Shown piece by piece: positions 43,201 to 51,323 of a stretch of DNA of 64,000 nt. Position 1 is the first letter of the stretch, and each line of letters begins with the position of its first letter. A program made the translations under genes and the position numbers. Origin of the DNA: Hymenolepis diminuta (taxonomy: Eukaryota > Platyhelminthes > Cestoda > Cyclophyllidea > Hymenolepididae); assembly GCA_900708905.1 (NCBI GenBank), contig CAADRB010000005.1:5358332-5422331 (forward strand), written 5' to 3'. The notes beneath the pieces were generated by a model, which ran no database searches, was not told the origin of the DNA, and saw nothing but the letters and a program-made list of their open reading frames with translations.

Positions 43201-43564
43201 GAGTGTTGGTGTTTAAATGAAAGACTGCGCTCTGAACACGAATGTGGCGGTGAAGCAGCAATACATAAATCTGTGGCTGGGGTCCCAATTTGTTTATGAA
43301 GTCGACCTTTTGGAATAATAAGGGAATTAGTTGAAAACAAACAACGACTTACGGAAATGATCTGCCAGTCGATTAACAAGAGTGATTGAATTGCAGAGCG
43401 TGCACAGAATCAACTCTGTGTTGGAATTCCCGGAAAAACGCTTTTTCTGCGGAGAGTGTGGAAGGGAATCTACTAAGACAATTAAAGACGCAGACGCGGT
43501 TTATACCTGAGTGTGTGTTTTCAAATCTGTTAAATAAGAGCTCCCAGGGATTCTGGTCAGACAT
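4291..43564 (-). CDS. ATXN7: Ataxin-7-like protein (SCA7-domain SAGA subunit), 14 exons
   Basis: Coding exons in transcript order: 43507-43564, 43353-43472, 41741-43306, 40453-40526, 33908-34002, 33553-33682, 31538-31862, 30741-31462, 25205-26011, 19401-19763, 14049-14387, 10010-10294, 6546-6939, 4291-4658. They sum to 5,646 nt (1,881 residues plus TAA) and keep phase at all 13 junctions, with GT-AG introns of 34 nt to 6.45 kb. Two diagnostic modules are visible: a finger with C43-x2-C46 and H58-x4-H63 near the N terminus, and an SCA7 domain with C590, C599, C605 and H608 in the order typical of ataxin-7. Family knowledge: ataxin-7/Sgf73 anchors the histone H2B deubiquitinase module to SAGA in the nucleus. 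The rest is low-complexity, rich in Ser, Thr, Asn and Gln with short Gln runs. Human ATXN7 is about 890 residues, so this is twice as long, mainly C-terminal. Exons 6-14 carry no recognisable domain; their membership rests on phase, splice sites and lack of other starts. Confidence 0.85.
4659..6545. other. Intron 13 of ataxin-7-like gene
   Basis: GT at 6544-6545 and AG at 4659-4660 on the minus strand. AT-rich sequence with a minus-strand open stretch at 5602-5892 that has no supporting splice chain. No repeat or RNA gene recognised. Confidence 0.6.
6940..10009. other. Intron 12 of ataxin-7-like gene
   Basis: Non-coding AT-rich sequence between Gln-rich exons 12 and 13. Apart from a short CA/TACA microsatellite at about 8685-8707 I see nothing distinct in it. 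Confidence 0.6.
8685..8707. repeat. ACACAT-type microsatellite
   Basis: Imperfect tandem TACACACA units, about 23 nt, inside intron 12 of the ataxin-7-like gene. Confidence 0.7.
10295..14048. other. Intron 11 of ataxin-7-like gene
   Basis: Non-coding. It holds a plus-strand SINE-like copy at 12793-12933 and a C-rich run at about 12549-12568. Nothing else recognised. Confidence 0.6.
12793..12933 (+). mobile_element. tRNA-derived SINE-like element, copy 1
   Basis: It contains a pol III B-box match GGTTCGAGACC (12842-12852) within a perfect T-arm-like stem (CTATGGG...CCCATAG). A conserved tail follows: CACATCCAGTGAACGGAG, a CACTGGTTAAATCTGGCTAA segment, GGGTGGC, and a terminal ATT repeat. The same tail recurs at 22449-22555, 24700-24830 and 28998-29140 on the opposite strand. 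A full tRNA cloverleaf is not obvious, so I call it a tRNA-derived retroposon and not a tRNA gene. Confidence 0.65.
14388..19400. other. Intron 10 of ataxin-7-like gene
   Basis: Non-coding, 5.0 kb. It holds a perfect inverted repeat at 15089-15120 and a doubtful fragment of the SINE-like tail at about 14817-14880. No protein-coding relic is convincing. Confidence 0.6.
15089..15120. repeat. Perfect 11-bp inverted repeat (hairpin)
   Basis: AATCGATATAT (15089-15099) pairs exactly with ATATATCGATT (15110-15120) across a 10-nt loop. It lies in intron 10 of the ataxin-7-like gene. Arms are almost pure A/T apart from one CG, so it may be an AT-rich cruciform sequence with no function. Confidence 0.75.
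21372..21397. repeat. (CT)n microsatellite
   Basis: About 26 nt of nearly pure CT dinucleotides within a longer pyrimidine-rich stretch on the plus strand. Confidence 0.85.
22449..22555 (-). mobile_element. tRNA-derived SINE-like element, copy 4 (degenerate)
   Basis: Read on the minus strand, it has ATTAACGTGCTTGTC (shared with copy 1 around ACCGTGCTTGTC), a CCTAGTGAGGGGAGTGG block matching the family CCAGTGAG block, then CAGGTTAAGTCTGGCTAATA and GGGGTGG. The B box is deleted or mutated in this copy. Confidence 0.5.
24015..24138 (+). repeat. Dispersed repeat, member A
   Basis: This stretch aligns along its length with 55480-55604: both begin GACAACCTGAC, share TTCAAAGTCAAGATG, TTCTGGCAT and AATCGCTTC, and end near CATGAT. 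The two are alike at roughly three of four bases by eye. Neither keeps an open frame. It sits in intron 9 of the ataxin-7-like gene. Confidence 0.6.
24700..24830 (-). mobile_element. tRNA-derived SINE-like element, copy 2
   Basis: On the minus strand it starts GGTGGCGCTTTGGTTAA, resembling a tRNA A-box region. It continues through a mutated B box (GGTTGGATGC) to GCACATCCAGTGAGGAGAAC and an AAACCTGGTAAATAATGG tail matching copies 1 and 3. Confidence 0.6.
26752..26799. repeat. Imperfect trinucleotide low-complexity stretch
   Basis: Repeated GTA, GCA and AGT triplets (for example GTAGTAGCAGCTGCTAGTA) without a pure core. Intronic. Confidence 0.5.
28998..29140 (-). mobile_element. tRNA-derived SINE-like element, copy 3 (best preserved head)
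   Basis: On the minus strand it reads GATGGCGCAACAGTTAATG (A-box-like), a B-box match GGTTCGATGCC, then GTCGCACATCCAGTGAGTGG, CATTGGTCAAGTCTGGCTTA and GGGTGTGGC. Head-to-tail order agrees with copies 1 and 2. The open frame seen here is a by-product of the element. Confidence 0.65.
31863..33552. other. Intron 6 of ataxin-7-like gene
   Basis: AT-rich non-coding sequence, 1.7 kb. I see nothing specific in it. Confidence 0.6.
33908..40526 (-). CDS. ATXN7: Exons 4-5 of ataxin-7-like gene: SCA7 domain split by a 6.45-kb intron
   Basis: Exon 4 (40453-40526, 74 nt) encodes WPFDPRLHCGVQRDGTVCRR followed by SLLCK. Exon 5 (33908-34002, 95 nt) continues LHSMGLKRQVERPQDIGLLV and a basic helix KQLREAKRLKK. 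The Cys-x8-Cys-x5-Cys-x2-His arrangement (C590, C599, C605, H608) followed by a basic segment is the SCA7 signature of ataxin-7 proteins, an atypical zinc-binding fold linked to nucleosome contact. The first Cys-Cys loop is about two residues shorter than I recall for human ATXN7. The intron falls between C605-K606 and L607-H608, so the fourth zinc ligand is on a separate exon. Confidence 0.85.
34003..40452. other. Intron 4 of ataxin-7-like gene (largest, 6.45 kb)
   Basis: Separates the two halves of the SCA7 domain. It contains C-runs near 34995 and 38400, a G+T-poor AT-rich core, and a cluster of short hairpins at 40268-40313. Open stretches at 38059-38364 and 38926-39183 on the plus strand lack splice signals or family resemblance. 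Confidence 0.6.
40268..40313. other. Three adjacent short hairpins
   Basis: TTCACC-gacac-GGTGAA (40268-40284), TGCC-gaa-GGCA (40285-40295) and TCTAGA-caag-TCTAGA (40298-40313) follow one another with almost no spacer, 140 nt downstream of the exon 4 donor. Each stem is perfect. They could fold as consecutive stem-loops in the intron of the ataxin-7-like pre-mRNA, or in a separate RNA. No known RNA family recognised. Confidence 0.55.
40527..41740. other. Intron 3 of ataxin-7-like gene
   Basis: Non-coding, 1.2 kb, between the polar linker exon and the first SCA7 exon. Nothing distinct seen. Confidence 0.6.
41741..43306 (-). CDS. ATXN7: Exon 3 of ataxin-7-like gene: long acidic/polar linker
   Basis: This 1,566-nt exon encodes residues 60-581 between the N-terminal finger and the SCA7 domain. 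It is rich in Ser, Asn, Asp, Thr and Pro, with a Gln-rich stretch near the end (QIQQQQQYPQQEQIQLQDQQ) and a basic patch SSRSRRSTDS just before the donor (GTAAGT at 41735-41740). No folded domain is evident, and in human ATXN7 the corresponding linker is also disordered. Open reading frames on the plus strand here are shadows of this exon. Confidence 0.8.
43353..43564 (-). CDS. ATXN7: Exons 1-2 of ataxin-7-like gene: start and N-terminal zinc finger
   Basis: Exon 1 (43507-43564) encodes 19 residues starting MSDQNPWELLFNRF and ends in phase 1. A 34-nt intron (43473-43506) leads to exon 2 (43353-43472). The alternative AG nearer AAAAAGCG would break the frame, so the AG before TAGATTCC was chosen. 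Exon 2 holds the finger ELILCTLCNSITLVNRLADH, continuing FRRLH across the 46-nt intron 2. This matches the N-terminal C-x2-C ... H-x4-H finger of ataxin-7, which in yeast Sgf73 and human ATXN7 packs into the deubiquitinase module. The Trp at residue 7 in a short helix-prone segment also suits that family. Confidence 0.8.
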
Positions 43565-43571
43565 GAGCCAT
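43557..43571 (-). promoter_or_regulatory. Overlapping upstream ORF at the ataxin-7-like start
   Basis: The minus strand reads ATGGCTCATGTCTGA: a four-codon ORF from an ATG 7 nt upstream of the assigned start, out of frame, ending in a TGA that lies inside the first codons of the main ORF. An acceptor-like CAG at 43586-43588 would leave it in a 21-nt 5' leader. It may lower initiation at the main ATG. Confidence 0.45.
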
Positions 43572-43585
43572 ACAGTATGTGTAAG

Positions 43586-45597
43586 CTGACAGGAGTAATG
43601 TCAGCCAATTATGAATTAATTCCCGGAGACGAGCTGGAATATTATTTAAAAATGAAATTTGCACAAAATCATTATAAAGACAGTCATGAGGGAAAATGTA
43701 TAGTAAATAATCCTAAATTCGCCGGCATGTCAGATGAATTTAGTACTTGAGAAACCAGAAAGACTACTTACGAAACTCGGAATATGTTTTAATATTTAAA
43801 GATGATAAAATACAATAAGTAAAAAATGAGAAACGAAAGATCACCAGATAATGGTAAAAAGCAGAAATATTGGGATATAATTACACGTACCTAATGCAAT
43901 ATTCCTCGGGAATTCAAAATCATCTCAATTACGCAAAACGTTTTTGGCTGGCGTAGGATAATTAAAATTAAGTGGTTAAAACAAACTCAGGTCACACAAG
44001 ATTTTGTCAAGTTAAGGACTATTTTAACATGAAATTATATGATAAAATTTTGTTTGATACAGATATTAAAATTTAGTTTCATGTTTTCTTAAAAATAAGG
44101 ACTTATAAGTAAATGGCAATTTAAGTTAATAATGCTATACACTAGGCATAATGCAATGCCAGTAAATATAGATGTACAGTACAAATAATTTTAAGTGTGT
44201 TTTAATATTCTGTTATTTATATTTATTTACTATTCGACCTTATTATTCTATTTTCCAAATATGCTCAAGTTGATACATGAAAGTACTGCATAATCGTGTT
44301 CAATTATTTTTATAAAATAAAATTAATATTTGTTATGAATACAAAATGTTGTGTTTTAGGGAATGAGGTAAATTGACTAAATTTTTTAATAATTGATAGC
44401 AATGTTTTAATTTTTTAGAGATATTCACGATTAGTAGCGACTTTCTCCCGTGTTCTCCATAGAATCTATCATTGTTTACAATTATATTTCGTATTTATAA
44501 TGTATTCATTTAAGAAGTATGATGATTATTTAATAAGCGGGGCAGAAGATGCATATTCATCACATATCAAAGTGGAAGTGCCGGTGGTTTCAATATTTCC
44601 CGCTACATTCTATTTTGTACCACGAAACTGTTATATTCACCACTTATGATCTCTAATTTAGACAGGTGTGGTCCCCTTAATTGATGAGCAGGTCTATGCT
44701 GGTCTAACTTACTTAGCTTTATCTTTAGGAATCAGAAAATGTCTTCTATTTTCCCCATGATGTTTATATCAACTTGTTACTGTATTAATCAGACCTGGCG
44801 AATTCGCTCAATAAAGCCCGTTATTTTTTACAATTACTTATTTTAGTACATTTAAGACCTAGCTACAAATTGATTTTTACTGGAAAAATTTCCAAAAAAT
44901 TAACAATGTGTCACTCCATTTAGCAGTAAGAAGAGCCAATCGAATACTAAATAAATTCGATAAATACATTATTCCCATTAGTTGATGTGCCTTTTCAATG
45001 GCCTTTACAAATAATTTAGAATGAGCTGTTTAAGACATAAACAAAGTGAACGCCATCTTTTTGTTTCATATGTTTAAAGAATAAAAATTCTTATTTTGTA
45101 CTTCTATCAGCATTACTTACAAATTTTTCACATTAATTACTCCATCAATTCCATTCTTTTCTTATTCCAAATCTTATACCAGGGAAAAAAGTACTGGATT
45201 TTTTTAAGGATGCTTTTTGGGAAGAAGTTGATATTGGGAAACACTAATTGAGTGGCTTTCAGCAGGTTTTAGAAAAAATGGAATGATCGTGTTTGAGAGG
45301 CAAACGTTAATATTTTATGAACACCTATATTCCTTTTACAAACAGATACATATAACAATCTGTTAATTTTATACTATCCATATAGCTCAACGGTAGATTT
45401 TCATTTGTCTGTTATTTCATTCCAACTTAAAAGTTTTCACCAATCATTTTTACATACAATTATTTTTTCACTGTAGCTATTATTATGATGTCTCTTGCAA
45501 AACATGCCATTCCATCCACGAGAAATGAGACAATTTACCTTCAGATAATATTGGTCCACTTTAGCCTTGTTGCCCAGTAAATTCTGATGTCTATTAG
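43586..45597. other. Divergent intergenic region between ataxin-7-like and VIPAS39 genes
   Basis: About 2 kb, strongly AT-rich, with no exon signal on either strand. It presumably contains promoters for both divergent genes, but I cannot point to a TATA box or initiator with confidence. Confidence 0.5.
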
Positions 45598-45599
45598 AT

Positions 45600-48257
45600 A
45601 TGAGTGTGTTGGAGGATAGTGAATCTGACATATGGGATGAGAGTGACGTACAAGGATTTAGCTTCGATGTAAGTTTTATTTTCCTGTTAACTCTTCTTTA
45701 GGACATCGAGACAAAGCATAATCAAGTCTATTATGGTAATACAAATATATTTAATTTTAACAAATATTTGAAGACGCTTTGGCCAAAAATATCGGTGAAA
45801 ATGTCGAAACTACGTTTATTCCAAGTTTGACAAGCGAAGATTGCTCATTCTGCAATCGAAGGCTCACTGATTTCATTAAATATGAAGACAAGTCTGCATT
45901 CTGTTCAGAGGTATTTGCGATTTTCGAGAGTTGAAATATATTTATTAGGAGTGTTGGATCTCTTGTTTGCGATCTTCTCTTTCTGATCTTCGAAGCGGCG
46001 GAATAAGTTCTTGGCCCATTGATATGTTCGTCTCACTTGATTCCAAACGAATGCTGATTAAATTTGCTGCTGAAACACTTGATGGTGATTTCTTACTCAA
46101 AGTTATTTTAAGTATCAAGTCGCGTTTAAATAAAGAGTTATTCTTCTCCATTCTCCTCGATAATGAACTTGGTTATAAGCACTACTTGCACTTCTTAACA
46201 GAAACTTTCAAAACTGATGAAGCAATCGAACTTATGAAGTGTGTTTACTGCTTCTTCACTTTGTTTATTTATTAAATTTAGGGCTCATGGTTCAATTGAG
46301 GATTCTAAGGTAAATCGGGTTTCTTTTTCGACCTATTGTGAACTTAGATTTTCACATTCAAAGCTCGGATGGAAGCCCTACATACTGGAAGCGCGGATGA
46401 AGCCGAGAAAGCTATGCTTCAGTTGCATACATTTGCAGCGTAAAGATTGATAATTAAATTTAATCCCTTTTACCTAGAACCGAGTTGAGTTCCATTCCCG
46501 TTCTGGCTTCAATGCACGAATCGGTAACTCAGCAAGCCGATCTTTTGAACTTTCAACTGAAAATCGTAGGTTGATTTCGGCATTATCTACTGTTAATTCT
46601 TCTAGAGGTCTGAATGGATAGAATTTTTGAACTCGCCTATTCAAGGACCAGTGAGGTCGATATTGAATGAACTAGAGGGCCCGATTGTTGGTCAAAATTT
46701 GGCAAATACTGTCATTGTTTGTATTTTGATGGATAGGAAGGCCTCTAAAGGAAGTAGAGCAGATATGGTTAAGACAGCACATAATGTGAGCTTATATTTT
46801 TGGATTGAGTATTTCTTATCTGTTTTTTTCTCCTGAACGTTATGTTTAATTCTGTAGATGTCAGATGAACACTACCGGTGGCTTGTGCTGGAGCCGCTTA
46901 TTCATATGGGTCTATGGATGGAAATTGACTTGCTGCTTCTAGAGAAGGTTAGTTTTTTCTTATTTGTTAGTTCTTTATTTGCATAAAACGGAAGTTCAGA
47001 TCATAGGGATTGAATTCATTTCAAATTCATTATGAACATCTCTTGTAATATGAATGACGTTTAAACTATTTCTATGTTTGTGGGTTTAAAATTCGCGAAG
47101 GAAGATATCTATTTTATTTCGTAAAACTTAATGTCAAGGTGAAAGCTTTTAATATTCCACCTTCCTCTTTTGATTTAATTTAATTTTCTTTCTCTCCATT
47201 TTATGAGTATCTTGCTTATGGTCTCTGGATTTGCCGACTTGCATGTTGACCGATACGTCACTAGGGCTTAAGCCGAAACCCATTGGGGTACATTTATTCG
47301 GTTTAAATTACCATAAACCCTGATTAAATAGAGAAGACTTGTCAGCCAAGATGCATTTCTCATCTCTGTGGAATCGGGCATTACGAATTATACAATTTTC
47401 TAATGTTTGGCTTTGTATTTTATCTTTTTTGCATGTTGACATCGTAGGAGTAACAACTGGGGACTGCCAGCCAGCAACAGTAAACAACAGTTCCAAAAGT
47501 AGAGCATGAGCACTGTGCATAACAAATTTTATTGAATAAACCACGACGAGGATACTTTGCAATTATAATTTTCGTAATATTCTAGAAATGGTTGTCGAGA
47601 AAACCAACTCCATCACTCCCAGTTGACCGTCTTAATCTCTTCCTACATTCCACTAAAGCCCCCAAAGATGTAAATGTGATTTTTTATACCACGCTTATAA
47701 GATGTTTTAAGGTGTTCATTAATCAGTGTCTTTATTTTTTGTTAGATTAAACGCCGATTCATTGAGTACATGCCGGACTCTGACAGTCTCATTAATTTAG
47801 TTGTGAGACTTGGTCTTTTCGATCTTGGTATAGAGGTAAGTCTTCCAACCCTTCTACTTATAAGGAAACGAATGGGTACCATTTCCACTCTATTTGAAGT
47901 CTACGGAAATGGGTTTTAACGAATGAACCTTGTTAGGGGTTATGGTGTAACCAGGGTATAAACCTTTCTAGATAGGTCGTCTTAATTGTAGACATTCTTA
48001 CTTAAATTGACTCATAGTTTTTATTATCCATGTTATGTTTCAGCATTTCATTCGACGGAAGGATTTAAATGGCCTACGAGATTTGATGTCTCGAACTCCA
48101 AGCAGTCGACCAGAATTCCGAGTTGGACAGACATATCTTAGCAAACCTGTAAGGCAATAAACTTTGTCTTTAGTTTCAAGAATTTCTCCATTGATTACTT
48201 AATGTCGCATTCAATTTTTAGACTAGTCAGTGGACAGAATACATATCTCAAGACTGA
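45600..48257 (+). CDS. VIPAS39: VIPAS39/SPE-39-like VPS33B-interacting protein, 13 exons
   Basis: Exons: 45600-45668, 45702-45735, 45774-45910, 45949-46238, 46282-46309, 46348-46439, 46478-46565, 46606-46785, 46858-46947, 47586-47669, 47746-47835, 48044-48148, 48222-48257. They total 1,323 nt (440 residues; human about 493) and keep phase throughout. The N terminus SDIWDESDVQGFSFDD resembles the Trp/Phe acidic motif of VIPAS39. The Vps16-C-like body follows: LDGDFLLKVILSIKSRLNKE, HYLHFLTETF, a WLSRKPTPSLPVDRLNLFLH block and a LINLVVRLGLFDLGIEHFIR block all match the family in order. An in-frame TGA upstream fixes the first ATG. Family role: VIPAS39 pairs with VPS33B in late endosomal and lysosomal trafficking. 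Odd point: residues 58-86 contain CSFC...FCSEEC, an FCS-type zinc-finger-like motif I do not associate with the family. The first seven introns are 33-43 nt and later ones 72-638 nt. Confidence 0.92.
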
Positions 48258-49628
48258 AATTAATCATTTATTAACTTTATTTTCTTTGAATTATGATTTG
48301 ATACTTTGTAAAATGCTTTCATCGGATATGTAAAAAATTGAAATTTTCTAAAATATGACCTATTTTCACTTTGAATCGACTTGAAAAGGTGTTTTTTGTT
48401 GTTTCTGTGCATAATTGATTTTACTGGATAAAAAGAGGCAGGAAAAGTAGAATGCAAGCTCCTCCCTAGAGAGAACCTTTGATGTTGCTCCACTCCGCAC
48501 GAAAACGCTTTCCCTCATCAAACTTGGGAATTCAAATCGCATGCACAGATAGGACAGTACGGAGGTGGCTGAAAAACCAATGTAATTTACTGAATAAAAG
48601 TCAAGAGATTATAAAGGCGCATTTGTCCATGGAGTACCGTAAATAATTTCCGTTCGACGAAGTCACCACATGGAGATTCTCCGTTTAATACTAAGTTGTC
48701 TTCTCGTAATTTTAAATGCTTAGTAAAGCATAGAAGTGCAGGAGATTGATCGGTCTAAGTTGTAAGCCCACAAATACCAAAAGTTTAAAAAGTACTAAAA
48801 TATGAAATAACAATACTGATTGGGCGGACGGTTGTAGGAAATTTTTTTAATTTGACAAGTACTCATAACTATTCCCACGACAAATTGTGCAAATCGCGTG
48901 AGGGTCATTGTTTCACTAAGCCTGCAACTAAAATTAATCCAGCTTTATTTACCATTACAAACATATAAGATGGTAGAATCTTGAATAAATTCCGTGTCAC
49001 TGTACAATACTTTAAAAATAGCACCAAAATGACCTCAAAAGCCGAGCACATGCAATTCCACACGTTCTCAGTTAACTGAAAACACAGTCCACCTGCATTG
49101 CAGTTTCATCATGACTCCCCATAAAACGCTACTCACAATGTGCCATCTTGTTAATACGCAAATTTAAACCAGTTTACCAACGAACTGTACCGAAAACGCG
49201 AAGAGGTCACCAAAATGCCATTTCTAGTTGGAATTCAAGAAATAAATTAACTAAGTCAACATAATTACATGATCAATTATGAGCATGTCACATCGACGAT
49301 CAATCCGCTTGATAATAAATCTAGAAAGTGTGACAAAGGACTAACCGAATTTCGATTCCTGACACTAAAAAATAAAATAAGAACAATCAATACATATATA
49401 ATAATTAATAATGAAAGCAGAGTATACCCTGTTGTCATTGCTCCTCAACACATTCTTTAGGGCATTCATTTTAAAGATCTCAAAGATAAATCACAAACAA
49501 TTAATATTCGTATTTAAATGGATACATATATATTACAAGACGATGATACAGATCAAATAAATAAAGGCAAGAAAACTGACACAAGGGTGATGAGATTCAA
49601 GTATGAACAGGAAATAGGTCGAAATGGC
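48258..49628. other. Convergent intergenic region (VIPAS39 / TMEM147 3' ends)
   Basis: The two flanking genes point at each other. A plus-strand AATAAA at 48593-48598 could end VIPAS39 transcripts about 340 nt past the stop; a minus-strand AATAAA at 48944-48949 is the nearest clear one I found for TMEM147, 680 nt past its stop. No gene or repeat recognised. Confidence 0.5.
48593..48598 (+). terminator. Candidate poly(A) signal of VIPAS39
   Basis: Canonical AATAAA about 335 nt downstream of the VIPAS39 TGA; no other plus-strand AATAAA lies between. Unsupported by transcripts. Confidence 0.35.
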
Positions 49629-50642
49629 TTAGTTCCTTCGTCCAGAAGTTGAGCGCTGGTTACCAGTGGATGGCGCATTAGTAACTGCGTTGCGAATAGT
49701 CTGTAAACAGAAGTTACCAAATTTGCCAATGAGTCCAAAGAATGAGAATCCTTCCTCCGTTTTCCTCTTCGGCTCATAGGGAGCTTCAACAAACCACATT
49801 GCTTTCAACATGAGACCAGTGACACCGATTACAAGAGTGAAAATGGCCTTTACAATGGTAGCATAGAAGATGTTTTGGATCTGCTGTTCGACTAGTCTAA
49901 ATAAATTCGAATAATCAAGAAAATGAACAAGAAAACTAACCCAAAGATTGACAGATGGATACATGAAAGAATAAAAATGAGAATAGCAGTACAAGCAGCT
50001 AAAACATTCTTCTCTTTACGCATAAGCAACCATGGTGTAAGAAAGATGACAAAATTAAAAATCTAGAAAAAGAATATAAATTAAGTAATCCAACCTACCA
50101 GCTCAAAATTAGCATCCAAACTCAAGGCGATGTAAGTCCAGTCAAACTCCAATTGTCTAGTACCAGTCCAAAGTGGAAAAATTCTAGAAAAATTGAGTCA
50201 AATATCAAGAAAACAAACGTACTTAGTGAAAATTAGATCACCATAAGACCAGCCAATGGTTCCTAGGGCAACGGCAAGATCACTACGACCAAACATTTGC
50301 GAGTATGTAAATTCGACAGCCAGCGGATTGAGCAAAATGCCAAGAGCTTCCTAGAACAATGTCATAATTGCATAAAATCGATAATCTTACATAATTAAAT
50401 ATTCCGGCAGAAGAAACTGTGTCGATATTCATGTGCAATAAGGTACCAAGGAACATTCGAGCTAATTGGAAGAAGCCATACACGAGTATTACTTGAAAAC
50501 AACGCCAGAATGCATCATTTTCTCTTCTATTGATTATATTACCAAGTAATAAAATTAAAACCTACAGTCCCGAGGCTCTGTAAGCTATAACATGCGGTCC
50601 TCCAGCAAGAGCCATGCAATTAAAGAAGTAAAAGTAACCCAT
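49629..50642 (-). CDS. TMEM147: TMEM147 (BOS/translocon complex membrane protein), 6 exons
   Basis: Exons in transcript order: 50566-50642, 50391-50526, 50223-50350, 50099-50183, 49941-50062, 49629-49896 (816 nt, 271 residues). All five introns are 36-44 nt with GT-AG ends, and the frame is preserved. The start MGYFYFFNCMALAGGPHVIA aligns one-for-one in length with the human N terminus. The signature VALGTIGWSYGDLIF then PLWTGTRQLEFDWTYIALSL is characteristic of TMEM147. Several hydrophobic helices (for example YGFFQLARMFLG, FNFVIFLTPWLLM, TAILIFILSCIHLSIFG, TIVKAIFTLVIGVTGLML) agree with its seven-pass ER topology. Family role: with nicalin and NOMO it forms the back-of-Sec61 (BOS) complex in multipass membrane protein insertion. 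The protein is about 47 residues longer than human (224), mainly a C-terminal tail rich in Lys, Arg, Asn, Ser and Thr. Confidence 0.93.
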
Positions 50643-50653
50643 TCTGGCGGTTC

Positions 50654-51323
50654 CTAAAGGAAGTATTTACTTAATATGCATTCGCTAAATTATGAGTAAA
50701 GGACTTTTAAGAGTTCAACATTAAGTACAGAACACAACACTAACCCACTGCAGGCGCCGAAATACAAAAGTGGCGCTATTACACCACCGGTTAAAAGTGT
50801 TTGCTGTTGCACATTAAAGGTGTTAACGCAATGGATGTGCATATTAATTATTTTTAAAACGCCTAAAAGTTTAATGTCTTCAAAATTATTTATAAAATAT
50901 TGTTCTTCAACAATAACCTCCGTAAGACGGCATGATATCATTCATTTCAGGCGTTCTACTGAAAATATAAATCACTATTCATACGATATTATTTAAATAT
51001 GTACGATAAATTTTATAGCATTCTGCATGATCAGTCTGATCAATACCCTTTCCCTGCTTCTTAAGCTATTAAACTAGACGTCATGCCAACAATAATATTT
51101 CTGTAAAATATCCAATAACGTCAAAATTTGCAAGTACTAAAGAGGTCACTGTCTGTCCTGCGTTTTGTGAAATTTAAGTACACTCACACTTAATAAGGTT
51201 AAATCCCTACGGTAATGCCAAACTGAATTTCCCTTAATGGCCAACTAAAAATTTCTCAAAAGGATGTTCATTCAATAATTTAAGATATACAACTTCATCA
51301 ACTTTATCGATTTACAAAATCAA
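50654..51323. other. Short intergenic region between TMEM147 and coiled-coil gene
   Basis: About 670 nt between two minus-strand genes. It includes an 83-codon open stretch at 50690-50941 whose putative donor does not match TMEM147 phase. An AG acceptor at 50654-50655 lies 11 nt before the TMEM147 start. The short spacing is compatible with a polycistronic, trans-spliced arrangement but does not prove it. Confidence 0.45.

Noticed and set aside
50690..50941. Minus-strand 83-codon ORF as an upstream TMEM147 exon
   Set aside because: Its plausible donor (GTTAGT) would join in the wrong phase, and the TMEM147 N terminus already matches the human length.
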